Shown here: in pieces, positions 1 through 9,039 of the stretch
Layout of the letters: every line of letters begins with the position of its first letter
How positions within the stretch are numbered: position 1 is the first letter of the stretch
Origin: Spirogloea muscicola
Taxonomy: Eukaryota > Streptophyta > Zygnematophyceae > Spirogloeales > Spirogloeaceae
DNA length: 34,241 nt
Assembly: GCA_009602725.1 (NCBI GenBank)
Contig: WELB01000243.1
Coordinates: 121,622 to 155,862 of the forward strand
Direction of reading: 5' to 3'
Translations under genes and position numbers: made by a program
Notes under the pieces: model-generated
What the model saw: the letters and a program-made list of their open reading frames with translations, nothing else
Told to the model about the DNA's origin: nothing
The model's database searches: none

Positions 1-380
1 CCCGGTCAAAGGGGAGGGGGGTGGCGCCAGGAAGGGAGAGGGGGGGACCGCGGCTACTTTATCTGGGGTGCTCCTTCAGGGTCAGTTGTATCATAACTGC
101 GACCACACTTGCGGTCCTCGTATTACTTGACGTCTTTATCAAGGCGAGGGTGCGGCCGGCGAAAAGCGCGGGGCCCCGGGCGCGCGCCGCGTGGCGCCTC
201 GGGAGGGGGGCACCTGCTGACGTGGCCGTCGCCGCCCTGGCCGGTAGCCGGCGCGAAGGCGCGCGGGCCCGCTCCCCCAGCGCCGCTGGAGCCGCCGCCA
301 GTTGCGGCCCGGCGCCGGCTGGGGCCCCCCCCTCTGGGCCGGCCACCAGCCCCGGTCTCGCGGTCCCTTCGCTCGCGCCA
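1..380. other. GC-rich contig start, no gene recognised
   Basis: Very GC-rich DNA open in several frames on both strands. The translations are Ala/Arg/Pro/Gly-rich with no family resemblance, as expected when stop codons are rare by composition. I see no start, splice pattern or motif that supports a gene. Confidence 0.5.
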
Positions 381-465
381 TTCTGGCCTCTTCGACCTTT
401 GCTCATTCTTTTCTTCTGGGCTAGCCAATCATGGCCATCGCCCTCTACTGGAAGCGTCTTCCTGC
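381..465 (+). repeat. Terminal-hairpin repeat, subfamily II
   Basis: The core reads GGGCTAGCCAATCATGGCC, then CTCTACTGGAAGCGTCTT, preceded by a T-rich run ending CATTCTTTTCTTCT. The same core occurs at 2478 and 4844. It lies immediately upstream of a retrotransposon C-terminal fragment, at the same protein position as the insertion at 27671–27808. Confidence 0.7.
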
Positions 466-484
466 CGTTCCCCTTCCTCTCTCG

Positions 485-848
485 AGCTGCTCAACCAGCT
501 CTCACGTCACGCCATTGCCCGCCGCTTCCATAGGGAGCCGGTGGACTTCCTTTCAGCCGGGTCGCTAGCGCAAGTGTACCGCATGCGCTTGGCCGTCTCG
601 CTGCAGAGGTCTAAGGCCCGCACGCTGCACCTGCGTGCCGTCAGAGCCCTCGCTTGTTGTTCTTCGTACTTCCCCTGGCCCCTTCTCGTCCTTTGTTCAC
701 TCTTTTCTAGGCTGGCTTTCTCCAGCCCCTATCCTCAATGGGCGAGCCCTTTCCCTCGCTGCTGCCTCTGGCTCTAGCCAGGGGACCCGCTTCCAGAAAC
801 CCAGTCTCTCTGAACCTGAGGCTGCTTAGCAGGTTAGCAGGGGTGTCT
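485..848 (+). mobile_element. Non-LTR retrotransposon ORF, C-terminal fragment 1
   Basis: Translation from about 490 gives a stretch with AGSLAQVYRMRLAVSLQRS, which aligns with the copies at 3710, 27809 and 28900. This is the helical C-terminus that follows the endonuclease domain in this element. The reading is interrupted between RALA and AASG by a hairpin unit (655–760), resumes at 758, then is frameshifted before the degenerate LRLLSR terminus near 835. The 5' part of the element is missing. It is not functional. Confidence 0.75.
647..760 (+). repeat. Hairpin repeat (subfamily III) inserted in retrotransposon ORF, 8-bp TSD
   Basis: A 98-bp unit (655–752) is flanked by perfect copies of CCCTCGCT at 647–654 and 753–760. 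Removing the unit and one copy restores the uninterrupted reading A-L-A-A-A-S-G seen in sister copies. The core is GGCTGGCTTTCTCCAGCCCC followed by ATGGGCGAGCCC. A near-identical unit lies at 28266–28370. Unit plus duplication is 106 bp, not a multiple of three, and there is no GT–AG pair at the edges. Confidence 0.75.
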
Positions 849-879
849 AAGTGCTTTGTAGCTGCTTGGTTCTCTTAGT

Positions 880-975
880 GCTTCCCCTGGCCCCCTTTCA
901 TCCTTGGTTCCAGCTTTTTTGGGCTGGCTTATTCCAGCCCCTATCCTCAATGGGCGAGCCCGTCTTCCTCTCTCT
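880..975 (+). repeat. Terminal-hairpin repeat, subfamily III
   Basis: The core GGGCTGGCTTATTCCAGCCC is at 921–940, followed by the tail CAATGGGCGAGCCC. It forms the tail of fragment 1 and is fused directly to fragment 2. Confidence 0.7.
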
Positions 976-1099
976 GCTGGCTTGGCTGCTGCCTCCGTGT
1001 TCCGACGTGGCGGTGCTTTTCCGCCCTCTACTTATGCGGAGTGCTTCTTTCCCAGCTTCGAGTTATTCTGACTTGCTGTTGCTCACCCGTGGATATTGA
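976..1099 (+). mobile_element. Non-LTR retrotransposon ORF, C-terminal fragment 2
   Basis: Only the last ~40 codons remain: a degenerate AAAS-like start, one frameshift, then SASFPASSYSDLLLLTRGY and the stop at 1097–1099. The ending matches the + copy that stops at 28066. It starts directly after the hairpin tail of the previous fragment, so the two 3' ends are stacked head to tail. Confidence 0.75.
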
Positions 1100-1240
1100 G
1101 CTTCCATCTGCATCGCTTCGTGTCCACTTGTGTAGGTTTTCCTTTTCGGCCCCAATTTGTGGACTTTGGATATTGTCCATTCTTTTGTGGGCTGGCTTTG
1201 CTAGCCCCTCTTCTTCTATGGGCGCGCACTTTCTAGTTAT
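1100..1240 (+). repeat. Retrotransposon 3' UTR with hairpin, subfamily IV
   Basis: The UTR resembles 28067–28200. It includes GGACTTTGGATATTGTCC, the core GGGCTGGCTTTGCTAGCCCC at 1189–1208, and the tail ATGGGCGCGCACTT. Confidence 0.7.
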
Positions 1241-1267
1241 GCCAATCTGCGCTTGCTCACCAGAAAG

Positions 1268-1322
1268 AAATTGGCTCTCCCAAAAGGGGGCAAGGGTTGT
1301 GAACCAGAATGGATGGACAAAG
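1268..1322 (-). repeat. Eroded hairpin repeat, reverse orientation
   Basis: Reads GGCTCTCCCAAAAGGGGGCA on +, the reverse complement of the subfamily I tail, followed by a decayed core and GGATGGACAAAGG. It faces the preceding + copy. Confidence 0.55.
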
Positions 1323-1640
1323 GAATGGGCAAGGTCCAAAGAACCGAAAGGCTAGCCTTTCCCAGCCGAAAGGCGCCTTAAGACCACACAAGACTAAAGC
1401 GGAGGGGAAGCTTAACAACCCCGTGTTAGCAGCAGCAATTGGAGTAATTGAAAAGGCCGGATGGCGCAAAAAACAGGATACTAGTCTCCAAGACGTCAGC
1501 AAGTGGGCTCAGATAGGCCATGGTGGCCTTTGCACAGCCGCTTGCACAGCGAGCACTCCAGTAGAACGGCCGGCTGCGTCTCTGGAATAAAGCAGAACCA
1601 AGTAAGCTGGTAGTACAGAAATCAAGAGATTATGAGCCGA

Positions 1641-1790
1641 CTCACACTATGTGATATCACTTCTCCTGCGGCAATGATTATAGAATCCAAAGGTGAGGGA
1701 TTTCCTTCCTGGAAATGGGAAATGACCATGCATCTACAATACTGCGATCTCTCTGGGATTGTTGATGGTTCGGATCCAGAACCATTGTAG
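1641..1790 (+). mobile_element. Copia-type gag N-terminal fragment (+ arm)
   Basis: Translates to a stretch containing FPSWKWEMTMHLQYCDLSGI, then a stop. The pattern xxWxxxMxxxLxxxxLxxxVDG is typical of the N-terminal gag/UBN2-like region of Copia retrotransposons. It matches the reverse-strand copy at 2232–2390 residue for residue over most of its length. There is no protease, integrase or reverse transcriptase nearby. It is a relic. Confidence 0.7.
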
Positions 1791-2109
1791 AATCATCCTA
1801 CGTAGAATATCTGATTCTTGCGCTGCGTGTAACTCTATGGGAAATTGAGCTTCAATCTCAGCCATGATCCTGAGCAAAACGACAAGCGTGAGTACATATG
1901 AAACTTAAACATCGAATGTGAGTAGAAGGTAAGTACAAACAGTCTTGCCGTGTGGAGTAGCCTTTGTAGCAGTAGGCTAGCTCTTTCTGTTGCAGTACAT
2001 AGCTATTTCTTCTTTCTGGACCTAGCCTTCACAGCTACTGTCCTCCTTGTGACAGAGCTACTTCTGCTGCTACAAAGGCTACTCCACCCGGCAAGGACTG
2101 TTTGTATTC

Positions 2110-2390
2110 ACCTTTTTCTCAGGTTTGGCACTTATAGTTAGGGCGCTTGTCATTCTCCTCAGGAGCATGGCTGAGATTGACGCTCCCGTTGAAGTTCCCG
2201 TTGAATAACCTGCAGCGCAGGAAGCGGATATTGTGTTTAGGTGATTCTCCAATGCTTCGAAATCCAAACCATCAACAACTCCAAAGAGATTGCGATGTTG
2301 TAGATGCATGGTCATTTTCCATTTCCAGGAAGAAAAGCTCTCACCAGTAATAATGAGTGCCACAGGAGAAGTGATCTCATATTGTGTGAG
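2110..2390 (-). mobile_element. Copia-type gag N-terminal fragment (− arm)
   Basis: The reverse-strand translation reads EITSPVALIITGESFSSWKW and then KMTMHLQHRNLFGVVDGLDF. It is the better preserved of the two gag copies and stays open to about 2082. The initiator and the rest of the polyprotein are absent. Confidence 0.7.
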
Positions 2391-2429
2391 TGGGCCCATA
2401 ACCTCCAGTGGCCACTTGAGTCGCTGTGT

Positions 2430-2525
2430 GATCCAACGCGTTTCTGGCCCCTGTACACTTCGTTCAATATACTTTCTGGGCTGGCCAATCACAGCCATCG
2501 CCTCTACTGGAAGAGTCTTTCTTCT
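2430..2525 (+). repeat. Terminal-hairpin repeat, subfamily II
   Basis: The core GGGCTGGCCAATCACAGCC (2478–2496) is followed by ATCGCCTCTACTGGAAGAGT. It is nearly identical to the unit at 4844. It abuts the gag inverted repeat and has no retrotransposon C-terminus next to it. Confidence 0.7.
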
Positions 2526-2559
2526 TTGATTTCTGATATTACTAAATTAGAAGTTCTGC

Positions 2560-3340
2560 CTTATTACACTAGACGTGATACGGACGGTGTGCCGAAGGGT
2601 GTGGCGGAGGCGGCAGCCACGACGGGAGCGGCAGTGGAGGAGTCGGCTCGGGCGGCGAAGGAGGGTGGATATTTGCAGGAGTGGCGACGGGCAGCGGAGA
2701 TGTGGAGGGCGGGGGGGGTGGCGCTGATGGAGGCAATGGCGGAGGTGGGGACGGTGGAGGGACGAGGGGCAGCGGGGATGGCAGAGCGGCGGAGGCGGCA
2801 AAGGAGGCTCGCATAGGGAGTGGAGGAGGGAGGAGAGGCGGACAGATGGAAGCAGCGGCTGCGGCGCTGGAGGCGGTGGCGGTGCAGATGGCTGCCGCTC
2901 CGGCCTCGTCCTTGGGCAAGGCTTCGAGACGGCCTGGCAGCCGTGCTTTGCGCATTTCGGCCCTTTCAGGCCTTGCACATTCCTTTGGGCTGGCCTCTCA
3001 CAGTCACTGCCATAGATTGAAACAGCTGTTTATTTGCCAGGGGGAGACCGGGGCTGCGACTGCGTCTGCGGCGCAGGGAGGGCGCGAGTGGGGCGACGGG
3101 GTGCGGGGCAGCGCGCTGGCGAGGGCGGCGTCGGCGGGCGTGCGGCAACCATGGGAGCTGTGGCGGTGGGTGCGGGGGCGCGGGCACGGAAGCTTGGAGT
3201 GCGGAGGGGAGGGGCGGCGCGGGGTGTTGGGGTGGCGGCGGCGGCGGCCGCGGCGGCGGCCCCTTCGAGGGGGGCCCACACAGCTGCCACTCCCCGCCGC
3301 CGCCCCAGCGCCAGCACCACGCTGTCTCGCGCGTCACGAC
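2560..3340. repeat. G-rich low-complexity block
   Basis: Purine/GGC-rich DNA with short GCG and GGA runs, densest near 3225–3265. It supports a 278-codon + frame from 2681 to 3517 (Gly/Ala/Arg-rich) and several antisense frames. No domain is recognisable. A hairpin repeat sits inside it. Confidence 0.6.
2957..3030 (+). repeat. Terminal-hairpin repeat within G-rich block
   Basis: The core GGGCTGGCCTCTCACAGTC starts at 2987, preceded by GGCCTTGCACATTCCTTT. The tail is degenerate. Confidence 0.6.
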
Positions 3341-3479
3341 TGCGTAACTTTACGCCGCTCTCAGCTCGAGGAAGAAACCACCTCCCCCAGGATATCAGTG
3401 ACCCCCTTAGCCAGCTCATTGCCCCGTTGCCAGGACTGTTGTAAGGCTTGGATTTGGCCTCCCACTGCATGCGCACCGC

Positions 3480-3517
3480 ACGCCTTCTCCCCCCAGCTGC
3501 TGACTCGTGGTTACTGA
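3480..3517 (+). mobile_element. Retrotransposon ORF 3' terminus, minimal remnant
   Basis: The frame ends AFSPQLLTRGY-stop (TGA at 3515–3517), the C-terminal signature seen at 1099 and 28066. Nothing upstream in the frame resembles the rest of the retrotransposon protein. No clear hairpin follows. Confidence 0.5.
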
Positions 3518-3699
3518 GCGGGTCAGCGTAGCAGCAGGTGATGTACATCTGTCAATGTGCTTGCCATGGTACTTGGGCTCACAGGCCCTCCATCACTTAA
3601 TGTGCACTCCCAGTCGTCAGCCTGGTGAAGCGTCCAGGCATCTGTGAGAAGTGCATCCCCCACCCCCCCACCCCCGGGGGTGGCGAATTTAAAGTACAC

Positions 3700-4019
3700 G
3701 GACCGCCCATGGGAGGACGAGTTCTTCCCGCTCGTCATCGACACTCACGGGGCCTTCGGCGCTCGGAGGCTCGAGCTGCTACACCAGCTCTTGCGTGGCG
3801 CTATCTCCCGCCGGTACCATGGGGAACAGGTGGATTTCCATGCAGCAGGCTCGCTCGCGCAGGTGTTATCGCATGTCCGTCTCGCTGCAGAGATCCATGG
3901 CACGCGCGCTGCATCTGCCTGCCGGTCGTGCCATAGCTGCAGCCTCAGGCCCTGGCCGGGGGACCCGCTACCAGCAGACCACTTTCTCCGACCTACGGCT
4001 GCTCAACAGGGGTCACTGA
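3700..4019 (+). mobile_element. Non-LTR retrotransposon ORF, C-terminal fragment
   Basis: From about 3712 it reads DEFFPLVIDTHGAFGARRLE, then LLHQLLRGAISRRYHGEQVD, FHAAGSLAQV, then (after a frameshift) MSVSLQRSMARALHLPAGRA and DLRLLNRGH-stop. This copy has no insertion at either of the two sites interrupted elsewhere, so it is the local reference for the intact C-terminus. It is 5'-truncated and frameshifted near 3867. Confidence 0.8.
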
Positions 4020-4140
4020 GTGATTCGTACCTACTCGGTTCCCTGTGAGCTTTAGCGCTTTCCCTGGGCCCCTCGAACGTTGTTCTATTCTTCTTCCTAG
4101 GCTGGCCTCTCACAGCCACCGCCCTCTCCTGGAAGCGTCC
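4020..4140 (+). repeat. Retrotransposon 3' UTR with hairpin
   Basis: Follows LLNRGH-stop directly. Contains GGGCCCCTCGAACGTTGTTC, then the core AGGCTGGCCTCTCACAGCC (4099–4117) and a CTCCTGGAAGCG tail. Confidence 0.7.
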
Positions 4141-4423
4141 TATTCGCCCCGCGGCCATCGCCTCCGTCTTTGACTTAGAGCGCACGCCCAGCACGATGAA
4201 TAAGGAAAAGTTGCAAAGAAGAGCCTTATATGTTTTCTTCTATGACGTGCCTTACATGTTGAGGTAGGACGGCGAGACATGAGACGGATGCAGGTGTATG
4301 CGATGATACTGTAACGTCCTGGAGTGTCATTGATTAAGAGCAGGAAGCTTGATCCCATTGGTTCGATACTTGAGTTAGATGCTCATCAAAAGTACGGTGG
4401 ATGTCCCTTTAAAGGCATCAGAG

Positions 4424-4506
4424 AGTGGCTGGGAGGCGACGGCCAGAAGTGTTGACAAGGTTAGCGCAACCTTGTCAACACTTCTGGCCGTCGCCTCCCA
4501 GCCACT
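4424..4506. repeat. Perfect palindrome, 39-bp arms, 5-nt loop
   Basis: Positions 4424–4462 and 4468–4506 are exact reverse complements around AGCGC (4463–4467). The arms begin AGTGGCTGGGAGGCGACGG. Flanks do not pair. A transcript would form a 39-bp hairpin. Confidence 0.9.
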
Positions 4507-4794
4507 GCAAGCAAGCAGTGCAAGCAATACTGGCAAACGAGGGGCATGTTCAGACCTGCTCAGTGCAAAGGCCTAGGTCTTCGTCCCTTCACGTGTCCCT
4601 AAACCTGACAATCCACCAGGGGGCTCATCAGATTGTGAGTGTTCCTGTGCACTCCATCAGGAGCTGACAAGGCCCTGGACAGCAGCCGGAGGGAATGACA
4701 TATATTCCACCGAGGAGGCCCAGACTGTGCTTAGAAATAGAGTGAGGCTCTTCGGAGAAGGCATGATACAATCTGCAACTTCAGTGCTGCTCGG

Positions 4795-4890
4795 TCAAGG
4801 GGCCTTTTCGGCACCCTAATCGCACAGATAGCATTATTTTTCTGGGATGGCCGATCACAGCCATCAACCTCTACTGAAAGAGTCTTTCTT
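4795..4890 (+). repeat. Terminal-hairpin repeat, subfamily II
   Basis: The core GGGATGGCCGATCACAGCC (4844–4862) is followed by CTCTACTGAAAGAGTCTTTC. It is a solo copy with no retrotransposon coding next to it. Confidence 0.65.
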
Positions 4891-4989
4891 CTGACTTGCA
4901 ATGAGGGCACTCTGTTGGGCGGGTCACAGGCAGCCACCTCGGAGAAGCCACATTGGCCAACGAGGAAATTGCCACTTCTGAAGCGCCAC

Positions 4990-5520
4990 TTAAGTAAAGA
5001 AAAAGAATGCGGCTGCTGATATTTAAAGATCTTAAGTGGGCTGTCAATCCACTCTGTTGCAGGTCACACAGGCGCATCCAGACACAAGCGCCTCAAAACA
5101 CGCAGCGTGCTCGCCTGGAGGCTGCCAAGGCAGGGCCTGTCTCCAACAATCTGAGGTCTTTCCCGAGGAGCGCCGTTGCGTCTGCCGCACACATCGGCCT
5201 TACCCGATTGCAGCACTGTCGGCCATTCGGAAGTAGCTCGCTGCTCGTCAAGAGCACATCGCAGGCTTCGCACTTCGCACGAGCAGGAGCATGTACTCCT
5301 CGGAGATACGAACGACGATCGAGGCGCGAAGCAGGTGGTGCAGGACCAGGTCGCCGCTTGTATCCGCAGTTGCCTCAGTCGACCACAAGACCAAGGACGA
5401 GAGGCTCGTTGGCAGCTAGCGCCTTGCTCCAGCCAACAGTGACAGAGCGCTGCCTGAGTGGGGATGGAAGACCGGTGCTCCTCGACCTCTTATTGTCTTG
5501 CATGCAAGTTATGCATTAAC
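4990..5520 (+). other. Open + frames upstream of the METTL21 gene, not recognised
   Basis: A 170-codon + frame (5007–5519) and two overlapping + frames lie here. A TTGCAG acceptor-like site is at 5057–5062. The peptides are basic, of low identity to anything I know, and no frame is clearly preferred. It may be a decayed exon or chance; I assign no function. Confidence 0.25.
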
Positions 5521-5610
5521 TTTGTAGATGCTTCATTGCTCAAACATATTTTGAGCAACTACCATGTTTAGGCACTATCAGGCACTACTTGCCTAGCTGG
5601 TGCTAATTTG

Positions 5611-7763
5611 ATGAGCAGTCTCTCATCTCGTGTCCTGGCTGCCCTCAGGATGAACACACAGCACAGCAACGCAATAGAGTTTGACGTTCTCGGCCACAAG
5701 CTTTTCCTGGTTCAGGTAATTTGGCACTCTGTCCTTGTTGAGGGACAGCTTCTGAAATCGGCAACTAGGCAGCGATGCTCCATGCTTGATATGTCAACGG
5801 GTGATTTGTCTGCTGCGCAGGACCCAAACTCCAGAAACCTTGGGACCACTGTTTGGGATGCTTCGATGGTACTCGTGAAGTTTCTGGTAGGATCATAGTT
5901 GACAGACTGCTTCTCTTACTCTTCAATGCTCTGACTTACTATTCAGTGCTCTAGGTGAAGATGAGTATGCATTGATGGGCCTCCAACAACGCATTTAGGT
6001 CTCACCTCGCAAATTTTATCAGGATGCCTTCTTCCGAGCATTTTGCGCAGCATGGAATATTGGTCGACTTGAACATCTCTGGCTCCTTGAGCAGGAGAAG
6101 CATTGCAGGAAAGGCGAATTTGCAAGGGAGAGGGTCTCAGGCAGCCGGGTTTTGGAGTTGGGAGCTGGTTGTGGCCTCGCCGGACTAGGTGGACGAGAAT
6201 CTCTGCTTCTGTGCTGTGAAAGTATACACGTACGTGCCAAGTCCCAAGTGGGCTCCTGTGCGGCACCAAAGTTTGAGAATTTACATATGAGGATATTGCC
6301 TGCACGACGCCTCCAGGTTTTGCCCTGCTTGGCGGCAATGTTCTGTTGACCGATCAAGTGGAGGTCCTTCCTATACTGATGCGGAATGCTGATCGGAACA
6401 GCACACGAGCCCAGATGACTGCGCAAGACGACGATTCCACAGGTGGTGAACCTCTCAGCCATTGATATCTTTGCAGCCCCAGCTAACATCTACCAGATAT
6501 CAGTCTAATTACTCTTATGTTCAAAGACCATCAATATACTGCGAAGTGGATGGTGTTGGACCCTTAGCTTCCCTTGGCTTACTTGTCTCCCCCTAAACCT
6601 TTGCACATGACAGTATGGTGCTTCCCACGATTCAGGTATGCCTGCTGTTTATGGCACCGCTTAGGATCGTGTTTCCGTTCAGATTTGCGAGGTGCTTGGT
6701 GCCTGGTCAATGTAGTAACCAAGACAGTAGACCGCTGCATGTCTGGGCCTGATTTGCAGCGTTTGATTGGTGCATGATACTGTTGCTGGTTCCTTGCAGG
6801 GCATGTCGGCACTGTGGCAGTTGCTGAGCTTCAGTGGGGAAATGAGAAGCACATTGCGGCTGCAAATGGGCCTTATGACTACATTGTTGCCACAGACGTC
6901 GTGGGTAGATCCAGTGCCAGTCACTTGTATAACGCGCAATGGGCACCTCTACATTGGGGGAGAAGCTGAGCTCGCTGTCAAGGACCCCATGGTTATCTTG
7001 ACTTTGCCTTGCGTACGTGCTCTTGCCTGCAGGCTTATGTTGAACAACTCGTTGAGCCTCTTGTTGACACCATCTTGGCGCTGTCCACAAGCAGTACCAC
7101 GATTTTGGTGGGTGACCCCTCGGCATTTAATCCATGGCTTGTGCACCCCATCTTCATTATGTTGCCCACATTTGTGCAGCAGCTGGGCGTGCATGCTCCT
7201 TCACCACGTCCTGTGCTGGATTCAGGGTGAGCCCTTGAAGCTGGTGCACGAGCATTAACTCTGCTAATACTGCTCTCATCGCATATGTACCTGCTAACAG
7301 CTTGGCCAAGAATCTCGCTCCACCATTGTTGATGCCCTCTTGCTGAAGAAGTGCAAGCAACACTTCACTGTGAAGAAAGTGTCACACAGCAAGGTCAGTA
7401 GTTGCTGAAATTGGCCTGCCTTACTGTTGATTATTAACTTGAAGGAAGCGGGTGCATGGAGCTCGTCCCTTCTTTGAGGTGCGTTTTGCACTGCATTCTG
7501 CGGAAAGCTGCTGATTGAACCAAAGGTTTAATGTACTTTGACTTACTGCTCATAGATGGACTGGTATTGTGCAATGACTGCAGCTCCATCCTGAGTATCA
7601 GCATCCTGCTATAGACCTGTTCATTCTCAAGCGCAGACTGAGCGAGGTACACAGATTGGCCTTGCTCTGGACTTGGCAGTCACACCTGAGGCTTGGTTCT
7701 GCTCTACAGAAGGCAGCAGAAGCCCTCAGCTGTCTGCGGTCAAACTTGCTGTTCTACATGTAG
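5611..7763 (+). CDS. METTL21-type protein-lysine methyltransferase (nine exons)
   Basis: Exons 5611–5715, 5821–5886, 6095–6188, 6317–6442, 6800–6900, 7033–7107, 7301–7393, 7584–7646 and 7710–7763 join in phase with GT–AG borders into about 258 residues. The fold is the seven-β-strand Methyltransf_16 family. It has the VWDASMVLVKFL lead-in, SAM motif I RVLELGAGCGLAGL at about 75–88, post-I NVLLTDQVEVLPIL, and the family DxxY motif (DVAY, about 163–166). The C-terminal part reads VEPLVDTILALSTSSTTIL and later YQHPAIDLFILKRR, as in plant members. The family transfers methyl groups from SAM to lysines of chaperones or translation factors; the substrate here is unknown. The start is the first in-frame ATG. 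The last exon (17 codons) is the least certain. TGTAA occurs at 8035–8039. Confidence 0.85.
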
Positions 7764-9035
7764 CTTGACCTTTTATTAGGATTGTCTTCTCCCCTGTTAC
7801 ATGTACCAATGTATGCTTCTTTTGAAAAGGTCCAAGTGGCAAGCCTGATATTGTGTTCTGGTCTCTCAGAAATGTTGTATAGATGTCCTCTCGTCAGTGC
7901 CATAGTTGCTTCATGTGCATGTACATGCGGAGATGCATCACGAAGCTGCCACCCTGTCTTGTGCAGCAGCAAAATGGTCATACAAGCCATGATGTCAACG
8001 TGGACGAGGAAAGTGAAGGTCACATATTGGCAGATGTAAGCATGCACACTGCTTTGTCATTTCCTCCTCATACATGAATCATTATCTTCACTTCTTTCCA
8101 CTATGAGCCACTTACAAACGACTAACCCTCCTGTTTGGGGGTAACCCTCCTTGTTGGGTTGCTCGCTGAAAGAGCCAGTCCTTCAGACCAAGCAAATGAA
8201 ATCATGAGGTTCATCTCTTTGACCTGAAGATGCATACACTCTAGATAGGGACGGCTTGTACTCACAACGCCCTGCAAAAATGTGATCAGCAGAGTGTGCA
8301 GTCGACCAGCGCCAAGGAGGCCTGCTGCAATGTGAAGGGTTGGGAGGCTCGACGACTTGGGTCAGAAGCTGCTCGTCTTGTTGCTGGCATACGGCTACCT
8401 GAGCAGTGACAGGAGTGCTGGCTGACTTTATAACAGGGGACAGGAAAACACTGCGAAATTTGCATCACGACGCGAAATTATCGCGTCGTGATGCAAAGTT
8501 GCACATGGCTGCATCATGTAGGAGCGTCAAGTCAAGCTGAGCTCACAAGTTGAGCATCAGCAGGGTGCACACCCCTTGGAAGCTTGCTTCTGTTGCAGAC
8601 AGCTAGTGTATTAATGGTCTCCATAAGGAGCCATTGATAGCAAGCACAGTGGCATCACCATGCACCGTCCTGGGCAAGTAGATTCTTGGGAGACAGAGGA
8701 ATCGACCAGCGCGGGCATTAAGATGCTTAAGCAGCAACACAGCCCTTAAGACAAAAGTTGAGAGGATGCTACAAATGGCTATGTTTAAGCACGGAACACA
8801 ACCAGAAGGGCTGTGCTGTGGCCTGTCCTCCCTCCATTAACAGCGCATCAAGAACTTATGAGCACAATCGTCCAAAGCCTGCGCTCCTTGTACCGAGGCT
8901 GGGGGCCTGCTAGCTTGCAGGCTTTATGGCTGAAGATTTCGAAATCAAAGGGTCCCATTCTACAAACACATACTGTGTTTACAAGGTCAAGACCCTGCTG
9001 AGAGACCTGACTTCATGCGCTTTTGTGGGCTTCTG
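7764..9035. other. Intergenic, convergent gene ends
   Basis: The 3' flanks of two convergent genes. It contains TGTAA on + at 8035–8039 and TGTAA on − at 8979–8983, a small hairpin at 8459–8497 and a short near-duplication around TAACCCTCC near 8125–8155. I see no supported gene. Confidence 0.5.
8459..8497. repeat. Perfect 16-bp hairpin
   Basis: TTTGCATCACGACGCG (8459–8474) is exactly complementary to 8482–8497 around a 7-nt AT-rich loop. It lies between convergent genes. Confidence 0.8.
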
Positions 9036-9039
9036 GCCC

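Larger units (their letters stand above)
1641..2390. repeat. Large imperfect inverted repeat of gag fragments
   Basis: The left arm (1641–1985) and right arm (2057–2390) are inverted copies of the same gag-derived sequence, about 340 bp each, around a ~70-bp centre. Matching blocks include the gag peptide, CAATCTCAGCCATG, ATGACAAGCG-like and GGAGTAGCCTTTGTAGCAG. The arms have diverged, so this is not a recent assembly fold-back. Confidence 0.7.

Noticed and set aside
59-428. Several antisense frames of 80–115 codons in the GC-rich start
   Set aside because: Stop codons are rare by composition here. The translations are Ala/Arg/Gly-rich with no motif, and all frames are equally open.
2547-2978. 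Pro-rich antisense frames (128 and 143 codons)
   Set aside because: They are the reverse complement of a G-rich low-complexity block, with no domain or splice context.
4355-4375. GGTTCGATAC resembling a tRNA T-arm
   Set aside because: No matching acceptor stem, D-arm or anticodon arm could be found in the preceding 75 bases.
8820-9000. Peptide LRSLYRGWGPASLQALW resembling the end of a mitochondrial carrier repeat
   Set aside because: Only about 17 residues match loosely, and no PxDxxK motif or second repeat is nearby. Chance or a very small relic cannot be separated.
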